Shown here: one piece after another, positions 17,356-26,391 of the stretch
How the letters are laid out: every line of letters starts with the position of its first letter
Numbering within the stretch: position 1 is the first letter of the stretch
Assembly: GCA_903915535.1 (NCBI GenBank)
Contig: CAIWTJ010000215.1
Span: 1 to 62,042 of the forward strand
Length of the DNA: 62,042 nucleotides
Direction of reading: 5' to 3'
From: Enhydrobacter aerosaccus
GTDB lineage: Bacteria > Pseudomonadota > Alphaproteobacteria > Reyranellales > Reyranellaceae
Made by a program: the position numbers and the translations under genes
The notes under the pieces: generated by a model
Seen by the model: only the letters and a program-made list of their open reading frames with translations
Told to the model about the DNA's origin: nothing
The model's database searches: none

Positions 17356-18423
17356 ATGGATGGCATAGAATTTCGTTCCGGCGGCGCGCGCCTGCTGTCG
17401 ATGGCCAGCGCCGTTCCACCCCACCGCATGAACCAGTCCGACGCTGCGCAGATGGCCTGCAAGGTCTTTTCGGGCCGCTTCGGCAATTACGAGCGTATGG
17501 CGCCGGTGTTCGAAACCGCAGGCATTCGCACGCGCTACACGGTCGAACCGGCGGAGTGGTACCTGTCGGGCAAGCTGGGCTGGCCTGAGCGCATGAAGGC
17601 GTATCTCAAGGGCGCCGAAGCGCTGTTTATCGACGCCGCAACCCGCGCGCTCGATGCAGCCGGTCTGGCGGCGAGCGAAATCGACGCGATCGTGACGATC
17701 TCCTCGACCGGTATCGCGACGCCCAGCCTCGAAGCGCGGGTCGCCGCGCGCATGGGCTTTCGTAGCGATATCGAGCGCGTGCCGGTGTTCGGCCTGGGCT
17801 GCGCGGGCGGCGTATCCGGCTTGGCGGTCGCGAGCCGGCTGGCAGCGGCCCGTCCGGGGGCCAACGTGCTGATGGTCGCCGTCGAGGTCTGCACCGTGGC
17901 ATTCCGCGGCGATCAGCCCACGAAAGCGAACATCGTGGCCTCGGCGCTGTTCGGCGACGGTGCGGCGGCCTGCGTGTTGCGGGCAGGAGAGGGCGGTCTC
18001 GCCCGGGTCGAAGGGTCCGGCCAGCACATGTGGCCCGACACGCTCGACATCATGGGCTGGGACGTCGATGCCAACGGGCTCGAGGTGATCTTCGATCGTT
18101 CCATCCCGCCGTTCGTCGAAGAGAAAGTGCGGCCGGCGGTCGAGGGTATCCTGGAGCGGATCGGCGTCGACCCGTCGTCGGTCGACCGCTTCGCCTGCCA
18201 TCCCGGCGGCGCCAAGGTGATCACGGCGCTCGAGTCCGCCTTGCGTCTGCCGCAGGGCACGCTCGATCACGAACGGGACGTGCTGTCCGACTACGGCAAC
18301 ATGTCCGCGCCCACCGTCATCTTCGTCATGGAGCGTCTGCTCAAGGCCGGCCTGCCGTGCCGCACGGTGATGACCGCGATGGGGCCGGGCTTCTCCTGCG
18401 CGGCGCTGTCGCTGGCGGCATGA
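17356..18423 (+). CDS. Type III polyketide synthase
   Basis: A 355-residue chalcone synthase-fold enzyme from ATG 17356 (TTG at 17347 is an alternative). The catalytic triad is visible: Cys149 in GLGCAGGVSG, His282 in FACHPGG and Asn315 in YGNMSAPT. The Cys motif and length fit bacterial alkylresorcinol/alkylpyrone synthases that extend fatty acyl-CoA starters with malonyl-CoA. The next gene, ten bases on, encodes an ICMT-like methyltransferase, the classic partner that methylates such lipids. Product type is inferred. Confidence 0.9.
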   Translation: MDGIEFRSGGARLLSMASAVPPHRMNQSDAAQMACKVFSGRFGNYERMAPVFETAGIRTRYTVEPAEWYLSGKLGWPERMKAYLKGAEALFIDAATRALDAAGLAASEIDAIVTISSTGIATPSLEARVAARMGFRSDIERVPVFGLGCAGGVSGLAVASRLAAARPGANVLMVAVEVCTVAFRGDQPTKANIVASALFGDGAAACVLRAGEGGLARVEGSGQHMWPDTLDIMGWDVDANGLEVIFDRSIPPFVEEKVRPAVEGILERIGVDPSSVDRFACHPGGAKVITALESALRLPQGTLDHERDVLSDYGNMSAPTVIFVMERLLKAGLPCRTVMTAMGPGFSCAALSLAA

Positions 18424-18433
18424 GGACGACGAC

Positions 18434-18919
18434 ATGACGCTCGCGATCCTGGTCCTGGGTTTCGTGACGCTGCAGCGGCTGGGCGAGCTGGTTCTCGCTC
18501 AACGCAACACCGTCCGCCTTCGTGCGAGGGGCGCGCAGGAAGTGGGGGCCGTTCACTATCCGCTGATCGTGGCCCTGCACGCAGCCTGGTTGGCGGGGCT
18601 CTGGTTCCTGGCCTCGTCTTCGCCGGTGAACGTCATTTGGCTCGGCGTCTTCATTCTCCTGCAGGCCGCGCGCGTCTGGGTGATCGCAACCCTGGGCGAA
18701 CGTTGGACGACGCGCATCATCGTCCTGCCCGGCGCGCCGCTGATCGCCAGCGGTCCCTACCGCTTCGTGTCCCACCCCAATTACTGCGTTGTGGCAGCCG
18801 AGATCCTGGTATTGCCGCTGGTGTTCGGGCTGGTCTGGTATGGACTCGTCTTCTCGCTGCTGAACGGCCTTGTGCTTTGGCTGCGCATCCGGACGGAGGC
18901 TGCAGCTCTGCAACTGTGA
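18434..18919 (+). CDS. Isoprenylcysteine carboxyl methyltransferase-like membrane methyltransferase
   Basis: A 161-residue membrane protein with four to five hydrophobic segments and the ICMT signature GPYRFVSHPNY (about residues 114-124), followed by EILVLPLVF and a terminal LRIRTEAAAL. Proteins of this type next to type III synthases methylate phenolic or pyrone hydroxyls of alkylresorcinols and alkylpyrones, as in the known srs and bps/ypbQ gene pairs. GAGGA overlapping the synthase stop serves as its ribosome site, so the two are co-expressed. Confidence 0.85.
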   Translation: MTLAILVLGFVTLQRLGELVLAQRNTVRLRARGAQEVGAVHYPLIVALHAAWLAGLWFLASSSPVNVIWLGVFILLQAARVWVIATLGERWTTRIIVLPGAPLIASGPYRFVSHPNYCVVAAEILVLPLVFGLVWYGLVFSLLNGLVLWLRIRTEAAALQL

Positions 18920-18965
18920 ATAGCGAGTTTTACGACCGTGGCACGGGGATTGCTTTCTCCTCTCC

Positions 18966-19982
18966 ATGGCGAAGAAGCCCGACATCGAACTGGTGGCCCT
19001 GACCAAGCGCTATGGCGCAACGGCGGCCGTGGACTCGATCAATCTCAAGATTCCCGCAGGCTCCTATTGTTGCCTGCTCGGCCCGTCCGGCTGCGGCAAG
19101 ACCACGACACTCCGCATGATCGCGGGTCACGAGGACGCGACTGAAGGCGACGTGATCCTGGGCTCGGAGAACATCACCGGCCTGCCGCCCGCGGCGCGCG
19201 GCACGGCGATGATGTTCCAGAGCTACGCGCTGTTTCCTCACCTCGATTGCACCGACAACGTCGCGTTCAGCCTGAAGATGCGCGGCGTCGACAAGGACAC
19301 GCGTCGCGCGCGCGCCGTCGAGATGCTGAAGCGCGTGCAGATGGAGCTTTTCGCCAAGCGCCTGCCGTCACAGCTCTCGGGCGGTCAGCAGCAGCGCGTG
19401 GCGCTCGCCCGCGCGCTGATCACCGATCCACAGGTGCTGTTGCTCGACGAGCCATTGTCGGCACTCGATCCGTTCCTGCGCATCAAGATGCGCGAGGAGC
19501 TGAAAGGCCTGCAGACGCGGCTCGGCATCAGCTTCATCCACGTGACGCACAGCCAGGATGAGGCGATGGCGCTCGCCGACCTCGTCGTGGTGATGAACGC
19601 GGGCAAGATCGAGCAGGCGGCGTCCGCGCGCGAGGTCTTCAACAAGCCCGCGTCGGCTTTCGTGGCCAAGTTCATCGGGGGACACAACGTCATTCCCGCC
19701 GCCGTCGCGCGGGCCAACGCCGAGGGCGCGATGGTGGCGATCCGCGCCGATCGCATAACCGTCCAGCCCGGCTCGGCGCCGACCGACGCCTCGTCGCTGA
19801 GCGGCGTCGCGCGCTCGGTCGAATATCTCGGCGCCACGGTCCAGGTCGGCATCGACGTCGCGGGCCTCGAGCCGATGTCCGCCGTGATTTCCGAACAGCG
19901 CTTCGATGCCGCTCCGGTCGTGCCGGGGCAGGCGGTGACTTTGTCTTGGATGCCCGGGGACGTGCACGTCCTCGGTCGGTAG
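18966..19982 (+). CDS. ABC transporter ATP-binding protein, spermidine/putrescine (PotA) type
   Basis: A 338-residue ATPase with Walker A GPSGCGKTTT (residues 39-48), Q-loop MMFQSYALFPH, signature LSGGQQQR, Walker B LLLDEPLSALD and H-loop VTHSQDEA, then a C-terminal TOBE-like domain. It is the first gene of a run continuing with a Tat-exported binding protein, two permeases, a ring-opening amidohydrolase and a PLP enzyme. The class imports polyamines or other small cationic solutes; here the linked enzymes suggest a nitrogen heterocycle or ureide instead. Confidence 0.93.
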   Translation: MAKKPDIELVALTKRYGATAAVDSINLKIPAGSYCCLLGPSGCGKTTTLRMIAGHEDATEGDVILGSENITGLPPAARGTAMMFQSYALFPHLDCTDNVAFSLKMRGVDKDTRRARAVEMLKRVQMELFAKRLPSQLSGGQQQRVALARALITDPQVLLLDEPLSALDPFLRIKMREELKGLQTRLGISFIHVTHSQDEAMALADLVVVMNAGKIEQAASAREVFNKPASAFVAKFIGGHNVIPAAVARANAEGAMVAIRADRITVQPGSAPTDASSLSGVARSVEYLGATVQVGIDVAGLEPMSAVISEQRFDAAPVVPGQAVTLSWMPGDVHVLGR

Positions 19983-20025
19983 CGGGAGGCGGCACCCAGC
20001 CGTCGAATCGAGAAGGAGTAGAGAG

Positions 20026-21306
20026 ATGGCAAAACTGAATGGCGGTGTCGGACGCCGCAAGATCCTGAAGGGCGCGGGCGTCATGGCCGGCGCGGCACTC
20101 GGCAGCACGGTCGGCGCGCCGATGATCTGGGCGCAGAACAACAAGAACATCGTCCTGCGCCAGTTCGGCACCGGCGTGTCGAACCTCAACGAGGTGGCCG
20201 AGAAGTGCAAGGCCGACACCGGCCTCACCATCCAGATGACGGCGCTCGACTCGGACGCCTGCGTGCAGCGCGCGGTGACGCAGCCCAACTCCTACGACAT
20301 CGCCGACATCGAATACTGGATGATCAAGAAGATCTGGCCGTCGAAGGTGCTGCAGCCCTTCGATACCAAGAAGCTGACCTACTATGACAAGATCGTTCCG
20401 CTCTTCAAGACCGGCAAGCTGAAGCCCGACAGCGTGATCGCGCAGGGCACCGCGCCGCACACCGTGGGCTTCGTCGAGAAGCAGGACGCCACGACCTTCG
20501 CCAAGGGCGAGACGCAGTGGTTCACGATGGTGCCGACCATCTACAACGCCGACACGCTGGGCATCCGCCCCGACCTGGTCGGCCGCGAGATCTCGAGCTG
20601 GAAGGACATCCTCGACCCCAAGTTCAAGGGCAAGACCTCGATCCTGAACATCCCGTCGATCGGCATCATGGATGCTGCGATGATCTGCGAGTCGGCCGGC
20701 ATCGTGAAGTACGGCGACAAGGGCAACATGACCAAGGCCGAGATCGACAAGACGATCGAGTTCCTGATCAAGACCAAGAAGGATGGCCAGTTCCGCGCCT
20801 TCTGGAAGACCTTCGACGAGTCGGTGAACCTCATGACCTCGGGCGAAGTCATCATCCAGTCGATGTGGTCGCCGGCAGTGGCCGCCGTCCGCTCGAAGGG
20901 CGTCGCCTGCAAGTATCAGCCGCTGAAGGAAGGCTACCGCTCGTGGGGCGACGGCCTCGCGATCGCCGCGCACCTCAAGGGCCCGCAGCTCGATGCGGCC
21001 TACGAATACATCAACTGGTACCTGTCGGGCTGGACCGGCGCCTTCCTCAACCGCCAGGGCTACTACTCGGCCGTTCTCGACACGGCGAAGAAGTTCATGT
21101 CGGAAGACGAGTGGGGCTTCTGGATGGAGGGAAAGCCCGCCAAGGGCGACATCATGAGCCCGCAGGGCAAGGTGATGGAGAAGGCCGGCACCGTGCGCGA
21201 CGGCGGCTCGTTCGACGCCCGCATGGGCGCCGTGGCCTGCTGGAACGCCGTGATGGATGAGGACCGCTACATGGTCCAGAAGTGGAACTCCTTCATCGCC
21301 GCCTGA
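20026..21306 (+). CDS. ABC transporter substrate-binding protein (PotD-type, Tat-exported)
   Basis: A 426-residue protein with a twin-arginine signal (GRRKILKGAGVMAGAALG) ending near MIWAQ, and GGAG before the ATG. The mature part has the extracellular solute-binding pattern of the PotD/PotF group, for example PNSYDIADIEYWMIKKIW, TVGFVEKQDATTF and NADTLGIRPDLVG. It should capture the ligand in the periplasm for the two permeases that follow. A perfect hairpin separates it from the first permease and may raise its relative expression. Confidence 0.92.
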   Translation: MAKLNGGVGRRKILKGAGVMAGAALGSTVGAPMIWAQNNKNIVLRQFGTGVSNLNEVAEKCKADTGLTIQMTALDSDACVQRAVTQPNSYDIADIEYWMIKKIWPSKVLQPFDTKKLTYYDKIVPLFKTGKLKPDSVIAQGTAPHTVGFVEKQDATTFAKGETQWFTMVPTIYNADTLGIRPDLVGREISSWKDILDPKFKGKTSILNIPSIGIMDAAMICESAGIVKYGDKGNMTKAEIDKTIEFLIKTKKDGQFRAFWKTFDESVNLMTSGEVIIQSMWSPAVAAVRSKGVACKYQPLKEGYRSWGDGLAIAAHLKGPQLDAAYEYINWYLSGWTGAFLNRQGYYSAVLDTAKKFMSEDEWGFWMEGKPAKGDIMSPQGKVMEKAGTVRDGGSFDARMGAVACWNAVMDEDRYMVQKWNSFIAA

Positions 21307-21324
21307 CCTCAACGATTGAAAGGT

Positions 21325-21350
21325 GGGGGCGCCGTATCCGCGGCGCCCCC
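21325..21350 (+). promoter_or_regulatory. Intercistronic perfect hairpin
   Basis: GGGGGCGCCG (21325-21334) and CGGCGCCCCC (21341-21350) form a perfect ten-pair stem with loop TATCCG. It starts 18 bases after the binding-protein stop and ends eight bases before the permease start. There is no T run, so it is more likely an RNA-stabilising or translation-limiting element than a terminator. Confidence 0.6.
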
Positions 21351-21358
21351 GTCCTGTC

Positions 21359-22213
21359 ATGACGCGTATCTCCCGCTGGACCACGTACTTTCAGATCACG
21401 CCGCTCGCGGCGATCTTTCTGCTTTTCCTGGTGGTTCCCATCGCCACGATCGTCGTGGTGAGCTTCTTCGACTACACGACGACGTCGATCATCCCGGCCT
21501 TCATCCTCCAGAACTACGAGGAGCTGCTGCTGTCGCCGGTGACCTGGCAGACCTATCTGCAGACCGTCGAGTTCGCCTTGATCACCTGGGTGCTGACGCT
21601 GCTGATCGGCTTTACGCTCGCCTATTTCCTGGCATTCCACGTCCGCTCGGCCACTTGGCAGCAGGTGCTGTTCCTCGTCTGCACCATCCCGTTCTGGACC
21701 TCCAACGTCATCCGCATGATCTCGTGGATCCCGTTCCTCGGGCGCAACGGGCTCGCCAACATGACGCTGATGAAGATGGGCCTGATCCACCAGCCGCTCG
21801 AGTTCCTGCTCTATTCGAACTTCGCCGTCGTGCTCGTCTACGTGCACCTCTACACGCTGTTCATGGTCGTGCCGATCTTCAACTCGATGATGCGCATCGA
21901 CCGCAGCCTGCTCGAGGCCTCGCTCGATGCCGGCGCCACGGGCTGGCAGACGCTGACCAACGTCATCCTGCCGCTGTGCAAGCCCGGCATCGCCATCGGC
22001 TCGATCTTCGTCGTCACCATCGTCATGGGCGACTTCGTCACCGTGCGCATGATGAGTGGCGGCCTCAGCGCCTCGGTCGCGCTGATGATGGCCAACGCCA
22101 TGTCGCTGCTGCAGTACCCCGCCGCCGCCGCCAATGCGGTCGTGTTGCTGATCGTGGTGCTGATGATCGTCGTGGGCATGATGCGGGTGGTCGACATCCG
22201 CAAGGAGCTGTGA
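21359..22213 (+). CDS. ABC transporter permease (PotB type)
   Basis: A 284-residue inner-membrane protein starting MTRISRW; earlier in-frame codons fall within the hairpin and are rejected. It has six predicted helices and the cytoplasmic EAA-like loop LEASLDAGATGWQTLTNVILPLCKPG (about residues 183-208) that docks to the ATPase. It is the first membrane subunit of the importer encoded from 18966. The ribosome site would lie in or beside the stem-loop, which could restrain translation. Confidence 0.92.
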   Translation: MTRISRWTTYFQITPLAAIFLLFLVVPIATIVVVSFFDYTTTSIIPAFILQNYEELLLSPVTWQTYLQTVEFALITWVLTLLIGFTLAYFLAFHVRSATWQQVLFLVCTIPFWTSNVIRMISWIPFLGRNGLANMTLMKMGLIHQPLEFLLYSNFAVVLVYVHLYTLFMVVPIFNSMMRIDRSLLEASLDAGATGWQTLTNVILPLCKPGIAIGSIFVVTIVMGDFVTVRMMSGGLSASVALMMANAMSLLQYPAAAANAVVLLIVVLMIVVGMMRVVDIRKEL

Positions 22214-22214
22214 C

Positions 22215-23057
22215 GTGAAGCACGGCAGGCGCGGTCCGGCATTCTGGCTTCTCGCGGCCTTCTTCACGCTGTTCGTGATGTTCCTCTACGGTCCCACCCT
22301 CACGATCCTGGTGCTGTCGTTCCAGGGGCCGACGGGAGGGCTCACCTTCCCGCTGGTCGGCCTGTCCACGCACTGGTTCTACAATCTGTTCGAGACCCAG
22401 CTTGTGGGCGACATCGCGGGTGCGCTGAAGCGGTCGCTGATCCTGGGCGTCGTGGTGATGATCGTCACCATGGTGATCTCCTTCTCGGCAGGGCTGGCCT
22501 TTCGCTCGCGCTTCCGCGGCTCGTCGGTGCTGTTCTATCTCGCCATCGCCAGCCTGATCGTGCCGTCGATCCTGATCAGCCTCGGCATCGGCCTGCTGTT
22601 CCGCGTGCTCGGGCTGGATCCGACCTGGTACACCTCCGCTTTCGGCGCGCACCTCACGTGGACGCTGCCGTTTGGCGTACTGATCATGCTGGCTGTCTTC
22701 AATCGCTTCGACCGCCGCTACGAGGAGGCTGCGCGCGATCTGGGCGCGACGCCGTGGCAGACGATCCGTCACGTCGTGATCCCCATCGTGCTGCCCAGCC
22801 TGATCGGCGTCGGCCTGTTCGGCTTCACGCTCTCCTACGACGAGTTCGCGCGCAGCCTCTATACGGCCGGCACTTTCAACACCCTGCCGCTCGAGATCTA
22901 CGGCATGACCACCAACATCACCACGCCGGTGCTCTATGCGCTGGGCAGCGTGACCACTGGCGTGTCGTTCCTGGTGATCGCGGTAGCGCTGGTCTCGCTC
23001 GCCTGGGTGCGCCGCCGCCGCGCGCGGCACGGCAGCGACGCCGGCAAGGCTGCCTGA
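22215..23057 (+). CDS. ABC transporter permease (PotC type)
   Basis: A 280-residue permease with a GTG start one base after the previous stop. Six membrane segments are visible, along with the EAA loop [27 protein letters not shown] (about residues 171-197). It forms the second half of the membrane channel with the preceding gene. The next gene, the ring-opening amidohydrolase, starts one base after its stop, so transporter and enzyme are one transcription unit. Confidence 0.92.
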   Translation: MKHGRRGPAFWLLAAFFTLFVMFLYGPTLTILVLSFQGPTGGLTFPLVGLSTHWFYNLFETQLVGDIAGALKRSLILGVVVMIVTMVISFSAGLAFRSRFRGSSVLFYLAIASLIVPSILISLGIGLLFRVLGLDPTWYTSAFGAHLTWTLPFGVLIMLAVFNRFDRRYEEAARDLGATPWQTIRHVVIPIVLPSLIGVGLFGFTLSYDEFARSLYTAGTFNTLPLEIYGMTTNITTPVLYALGSVTTGVSFLVIAVALVSLAWVRRRRARHGSDAGKAA

Positions 23058-23058
23058 G

Positions 23059-24090
23059 ATGGCGCGGCGGGCGAAGGTGCTGCGGCTGGCCACGGCCGGG
23101 CCACACGACACCAGCGCGCTTGAAGCGGCTATCGCTGACGGCGAGGTCGATCCCGCGAAGATCGTGGCGATCGTCGGCAAGACGGAGGGCAATGGCTGCG
23201 TGAACGATTTCACGCGCGGCTACGCGACCCTGGCGCTGAAGCTTCTCCTGAAGGACTGGCGCGTCGCCGTCGTGATGTCGGGCGGCACGGAAGGCGGACT
23301 GTCACCGCATCTGCTGGTGTTCAGTACTGAAGAAGCGCCGGCGCCGGCGACCGAGAAGCGGCTGGCGATCGGTGTCGGCTTCACCCGCGCCTTCCGGCCC
23401 GAGGAGATCGGCCGCGCCGCTCAGATCGAGGAAACCTCCGCAGCGGTGACGCTCGCGATGCGTGACGCGGGCATCACCTCGCCGTCGGACGTTCACTTCG
23501 TGCAGATCAAGTGCCCGCTGCTCACCAAGGAGCGCATCGAGGAAGCCGCGCGGCGCGGCCAGAAGACCGCGACCGAAGACACCTACTACTCGATGGGTGT
23601 CTCGCGCGGCGCCTCGGCGCTGGGCGTCGCGCTCGCGCTGGGCGAGATCAAGGACGCGCCCGAAGCGGCGATCTGCAAGGACTGGTCCCTCTACTCGGGG
23701 GTCGCCAGCACATCGGCGGGCGTCGAGCTGTTACGCAACGAGATTGTCGTGCTGGGCAACGCACACGGCTGGGGCGGCGACCTGGTCATTGGCCACGACG
23801 TCATGAAGGACGCCATCGACGCCGAGGCCGCGCGCCGCGTTCTGGCCGCGCTCGGCGGCGAGACCGTGGCCGTGCTGGCCAAGGCCGAAGCCGCGCCGAC
23901 CGGCGAGATCCGCGGCCGGCGCCACACCATGCTCGACGACAGCGACATCCACTCCACCCGCCACGCCCGCGCGCTGGTGGGCGGCGTGCTGGCGGGCGTC
24001 ATCGGCGACACGATGCTCTACGTGTCGGGTGGCGCGGAACATCAGGGGCCGGCGGGCGGTGGGCCGATCGCGATCATTGGGCGGGTCTGA
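23059..24090 (+). CDS. Ring-opening amidohydrolase (cyanuric acid hydrolase/barbiturase family)
   Basis: A 343-residue enzyme of the rare AtzD/TrzD/barbiturase fold, which opens cyclic imide or ureide rings. Three Ser-Lys dyads expected for the triplicated fold can be placed: Lys41 (GKTEGNG) with Ser74 (MSGGTEGG), Lys151 (QIKCP) with Ser219 (TSAGVE), and Lys275 (LAKAEA) with Ser323 ([10 protein letters not shown]). SRGASALG (182-189) is also typical. Whether it acts on cyanuric acid, barbiturate or another ring cannot be decided. It directly follows an importer and precedes a PLP enzyme, a setting unlike the atzDEF operon. Confidence 0.92.
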   Translation: MARRAKVLRLATAGPHDTSALEAAIADGEVDPAKIVAIVGKTEGNGCVNDFTRGYATLALKLLLKDWRVAVVMSGGTEGGLSPHLLVFSTEEAPAPATEKRLAIGVGFTRAFRPEEIGRAAQIEETSAAVTLAMRDAGITSPSDVHFVQIKCPLLTKERIEEAARRGQKTATEDTYYSMGVSRGASALGVALALGEIKDAPEAAICKDWSLYSGVASTSAGVELLRNEIVVLGNAHGWGGDLVIGHDVMKDAIDAEAARRVLAALGGETVAVLAKAEAAPTGEIRGRRHTMLDDSDIHSTRHARALVGGVLAGVIGDTMLYVSGGAEHQGPAGGGPIAIIGRV

Positions 24091-24112
24091 CGAGGTAGGC
24101 TAAGCTTGTCGG

Positions 24113-25288
24113 ATGACCGCATCCGATCCCTACGAAAGTCTCGGCGTTCGCCGCCGCATCAATGCCGCCGGCGCGCTGACGCGGCTGGGCGGCGCCGTGA
24201 TGGCGCCGGAAGTCGTGGCGGCAATGGCCGCCGCGTCGCAAGCCTCTGTCGACATCGGCGAATTGCAGGATGCCGCAAGCGGGCGCATCGCGGAGGCGAC
24301 GGGCGCCGAAGCGGGTCTTGTCACGACAGGCGCTGCGGCCGCGCTTACGCTCGCCGCCGCGGCGTCGATCGCGCGCTGGGACGTGGCCAAGATGGCAGCA
24401 CTGCCGCACGCCGACGCGTTTCCTCACGACATCCTGATCCCGCGCACGCATCGCACCGGCTACGCCCACGCCCTCGCGGCCTCGGGCGCGCGGCTGGTCG
24501 ATATCGGCCACAACGATCGCGGTACCGGCGCCGGCGTGCGCGGCCTCGAATCCTGGGAGATCGAGACGGCGCTCACGCCCTCGGTCGTGGCCATGGCCTT
24601 CTCGGTCAATGCCACCAGCATTGTCGATCTGCCGACGGCGATCGCGGTGTGTCGCGCCAACGGCGTGCCGCTGATCGTCGATGCGGCCGCACAGCTTCCT
24701 CCAAAGGAAAACCTGGGCCGCTTCATCGCCATGGGCGTCGATCTGGTGGCCTTCTCCGGCGGCAAGGCGCTGGGCGGCCCGCAGGCCTCGGGCATCCTCG
24801 CCGGCCGCCGCGATCTCGTGGCATCCGCGCTGCTGCAGCAGCTCGACATGGATGTGGCGCCAGAGACCTGGATGCCGCCCAAGCTGATCGACCGTGCCAA
24901 TCTGCGCGGCGTGCCGCATCACGGCATCGGTCGCGGCTTCAAGGCCGGCAAGGAGGAGATCGTGGGCCTGCTCACGGCTCTCGATCGCTTCGTGAAGGCC
25001 GACGACGGAAAGGCCAATGCGGTGCTCGAGGTGCGGTTGAAGGCGATCGCGGCCGCGCTGGAGGGGCTCGACGTGAAGCTGGTGCCGGCGTCGGTCACCG
25101 GCCGCACGCCGGTTCTCGAAATCGCGGTCGCGGATGCGCTCGCGATGAGCGCGCGGCTCCAGCGCGGAGATCCGCCGGTGCATCTCTCCGAGCGGCATTC
25201 GGCGCGCGGCGTGCTGACGCTCGATCCACAGGTCCTGTTGCCGGAGCACGACGGGCCGCTCGCAGCGGCAATCCGCACCGCCGCTTAA
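24113..25288 (+). CDS. SelA-fold PLP-dependent enzyme (DgaE/aminotransferase class V-like)
   Basis: A 391-residue fold-type I PLP protein. The N-terminal INAAGALTRLGGAVMAPEV resembles SelA and D-glucosaminate-6-phosphate ammonia-lyase relatives; ATGAEAGLVTTGAAAAL forms the cofactor phosphate region, LIVDAAAQLPP holds the PLP-binding Asp, and FSGGKALGGPQASG contains the Schiff-base lysine (about 222). Members perform eliminations or ammonia releases on small amino compounds. It lies 22 bases after the ring-opening enzyme, suggesting that it processes the opened product. Its stop shares four bases with the convergent ABC gene. Confidence 0.82.
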   Translation: MTASDPYESLGVRRRINAAGALTRLGGAVMAPEVVAAMAAASQASVDIGELQDAASGRIAEATGAEAGLVTTGAAAALTLAAAASIARWDVAKMAALPHADAFPHDILIPRTHRTGYAHALAASGARLVDIGHNDRGTGAGVRGLESWEIETALTPSVVAMAFSVNATSIVDLPTAIAVCRANGVPLIVDAAAQLPPKENLGRFIAMGVDLVAFSGGKALGGPQASGILAGRRDLVASALLQQLDMDVAPETWMPPKLIDRANLRGVPHHGIGRGFKAGKEEIVGLLTALDRFVKADDGKANAVLEVRLKAIAAALEGLDVKLVPASVTGRTPVLEIAVADALAMSARLQRGDPPVHLSERHSARGVLTLDPQVLLPEHDGPLAAAIRTAA

Positions 25289-26391
25289 TCGACGGCGCTG
25301 CCCTCGTCGCGATAGGCCCAGCATGCCTCGGGCGGCAGGGTGAGGGCGATCTCGCCGTCGGTGCCGTGACGGGCCGCGGTACCGAGCTCGAGCGCTTCCA
25401 GTTTCTGGCCGCCCAGCTCGACGTCGTAGACGGTCTGCATGCCCTGGTAGCGCCGCTCAATGACTCGGCCCGAGAAGCCGTTGGTGGCGCCACGTTCGCC
25501 CAACCGTACGTTCTCGGCACGCAAGGCAACGCGGGCCTTGTCGCCGGCGGCGAGCGATTGCGGCGTCCAGGCCTCGATGCGGCCGGCGGCGCCCAAGTCG
25601 ATGGTGGCGCGGCCGCCGGTGCAGGCCAGCACCTTGCCGAACAGCGCGTTCGAGGCGCCAGTGAAGTTGGCGACGAAGGAGTCGGCCGGCTTGTTGTAGA
25701 TCTCGTCGGGCGAGGCCATCTGCAGGAGCTTGCCGTCCTTCATGACGCCGATGCGGTCGCCCAGTACGACGGCTTCGGACTGGTCGTGCGTCACGTAGAG
25801 GCCGGTCATGCCGGTCATCTTCAGGATGCGGCGCAACTCGTCGCGCAGGCGGATGCGGAGCTTGGCGTCGAGGTTGCTGAGCGGCTCGTCGAGCAGGATG
25901 AGCTGCGGGCGATAGACCAGACTGCGCGCGAGAGCGACGCGCTGCATCTGGCCGCCCGACAAGGAGACCACCGGTCGCTCGGCGTATTCGCCGAGACCCA
26001 CGAGTTCCAAGGTTTCGTTGACCTTGGTGTCGATGTTCCCGCCGCCGGACTTCTTCCGGTACTTGAGCGGATAAGCCACGTTCTGGCGCACCGTCATGTG
26101 CGGCCACACGGCGTAGGACTGGAACACCATGCCGATGTCCCGCTCGCGAGGGCTCACCAGCGTGCCGCGCGCGGGCTCGGAGACGATCCTGCCACCGATC
26201 GAGATGCGGCCACCGGTCGGATGTTCGAGGCCCGCCACGCAGCGGAGCGTCGTGGTCTTGCCGCAGCCCGACGGGCCCAGCAGCACCACGATCTCGCCCG
26301 GCGGCACGTCGAAGCTCACGCCGTCGACAGCCGGCCGGACGCCCGGCGCGAACCGCTTCTCGAGTTGTTCGATGAGGAGCGCAGAACTCAC
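25285..26391 (-). CDS. ABC transporter ATP-binding protein, Fe3+/FbpC-like
   Basis: A 368-residue ATPase beginning with GTG that overlaps the binding-protein stop (GTGA). It has Walker A GPSGCGKTTT (about residues 38-47), Q-loop MVFQSYAVWPHM, signature LSGGQMQR, Walker B LILLDEPLSNLD, H-loop VTHDQSEA and a C-terminal TOBE region (LRAENVRLGERG). Last gene of a permease, binding-protein, ATPase operon. The architecture is that of ferric iron or phosphonate/2-aminoethylphosphonate importers; the ligand is not shown by sequence. Confidence 0.92.
   Translation of the reverse strand: MSSALLIEQLEKRFAPGVRPAVDGVSFDVPPGEIVVLLGPSGCGKTTTLRCVAGLEHPTGGRISIGGRIVSEPARGTLVSPRERDIGMVFQSYAVWPHMTVRQNVAYPLKYRKKSGGGNIDTKVNETLELVGLGEYAERPVVSLSGGQMQRVALARSLVYRPQLILLDEPLSNLDAKLRIRLRDELRRILKMTGMTGLYVTHDQSEAVVLGDRIGVMKDGKLLQMASPDEIYNKPADSFVANFTGASNALFGKVLACTGGRATIDLGAAGRIEAWTPQSLAAGDKARVALRAENVRLGERGATNGFSGRVIERRYQGMQTVYDVELGGQKLEALELGTAARHGTDGEIALTLPPEACWAYRDEGSAVD

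Noticed and set aside
13119-17588. A 1489-residue plus-strand open frame
   Set aside because: It is antisense to hyuB and hyuA, Arg/Asp/His-rich with no recognisable domain. Such frames arise from high GC content.
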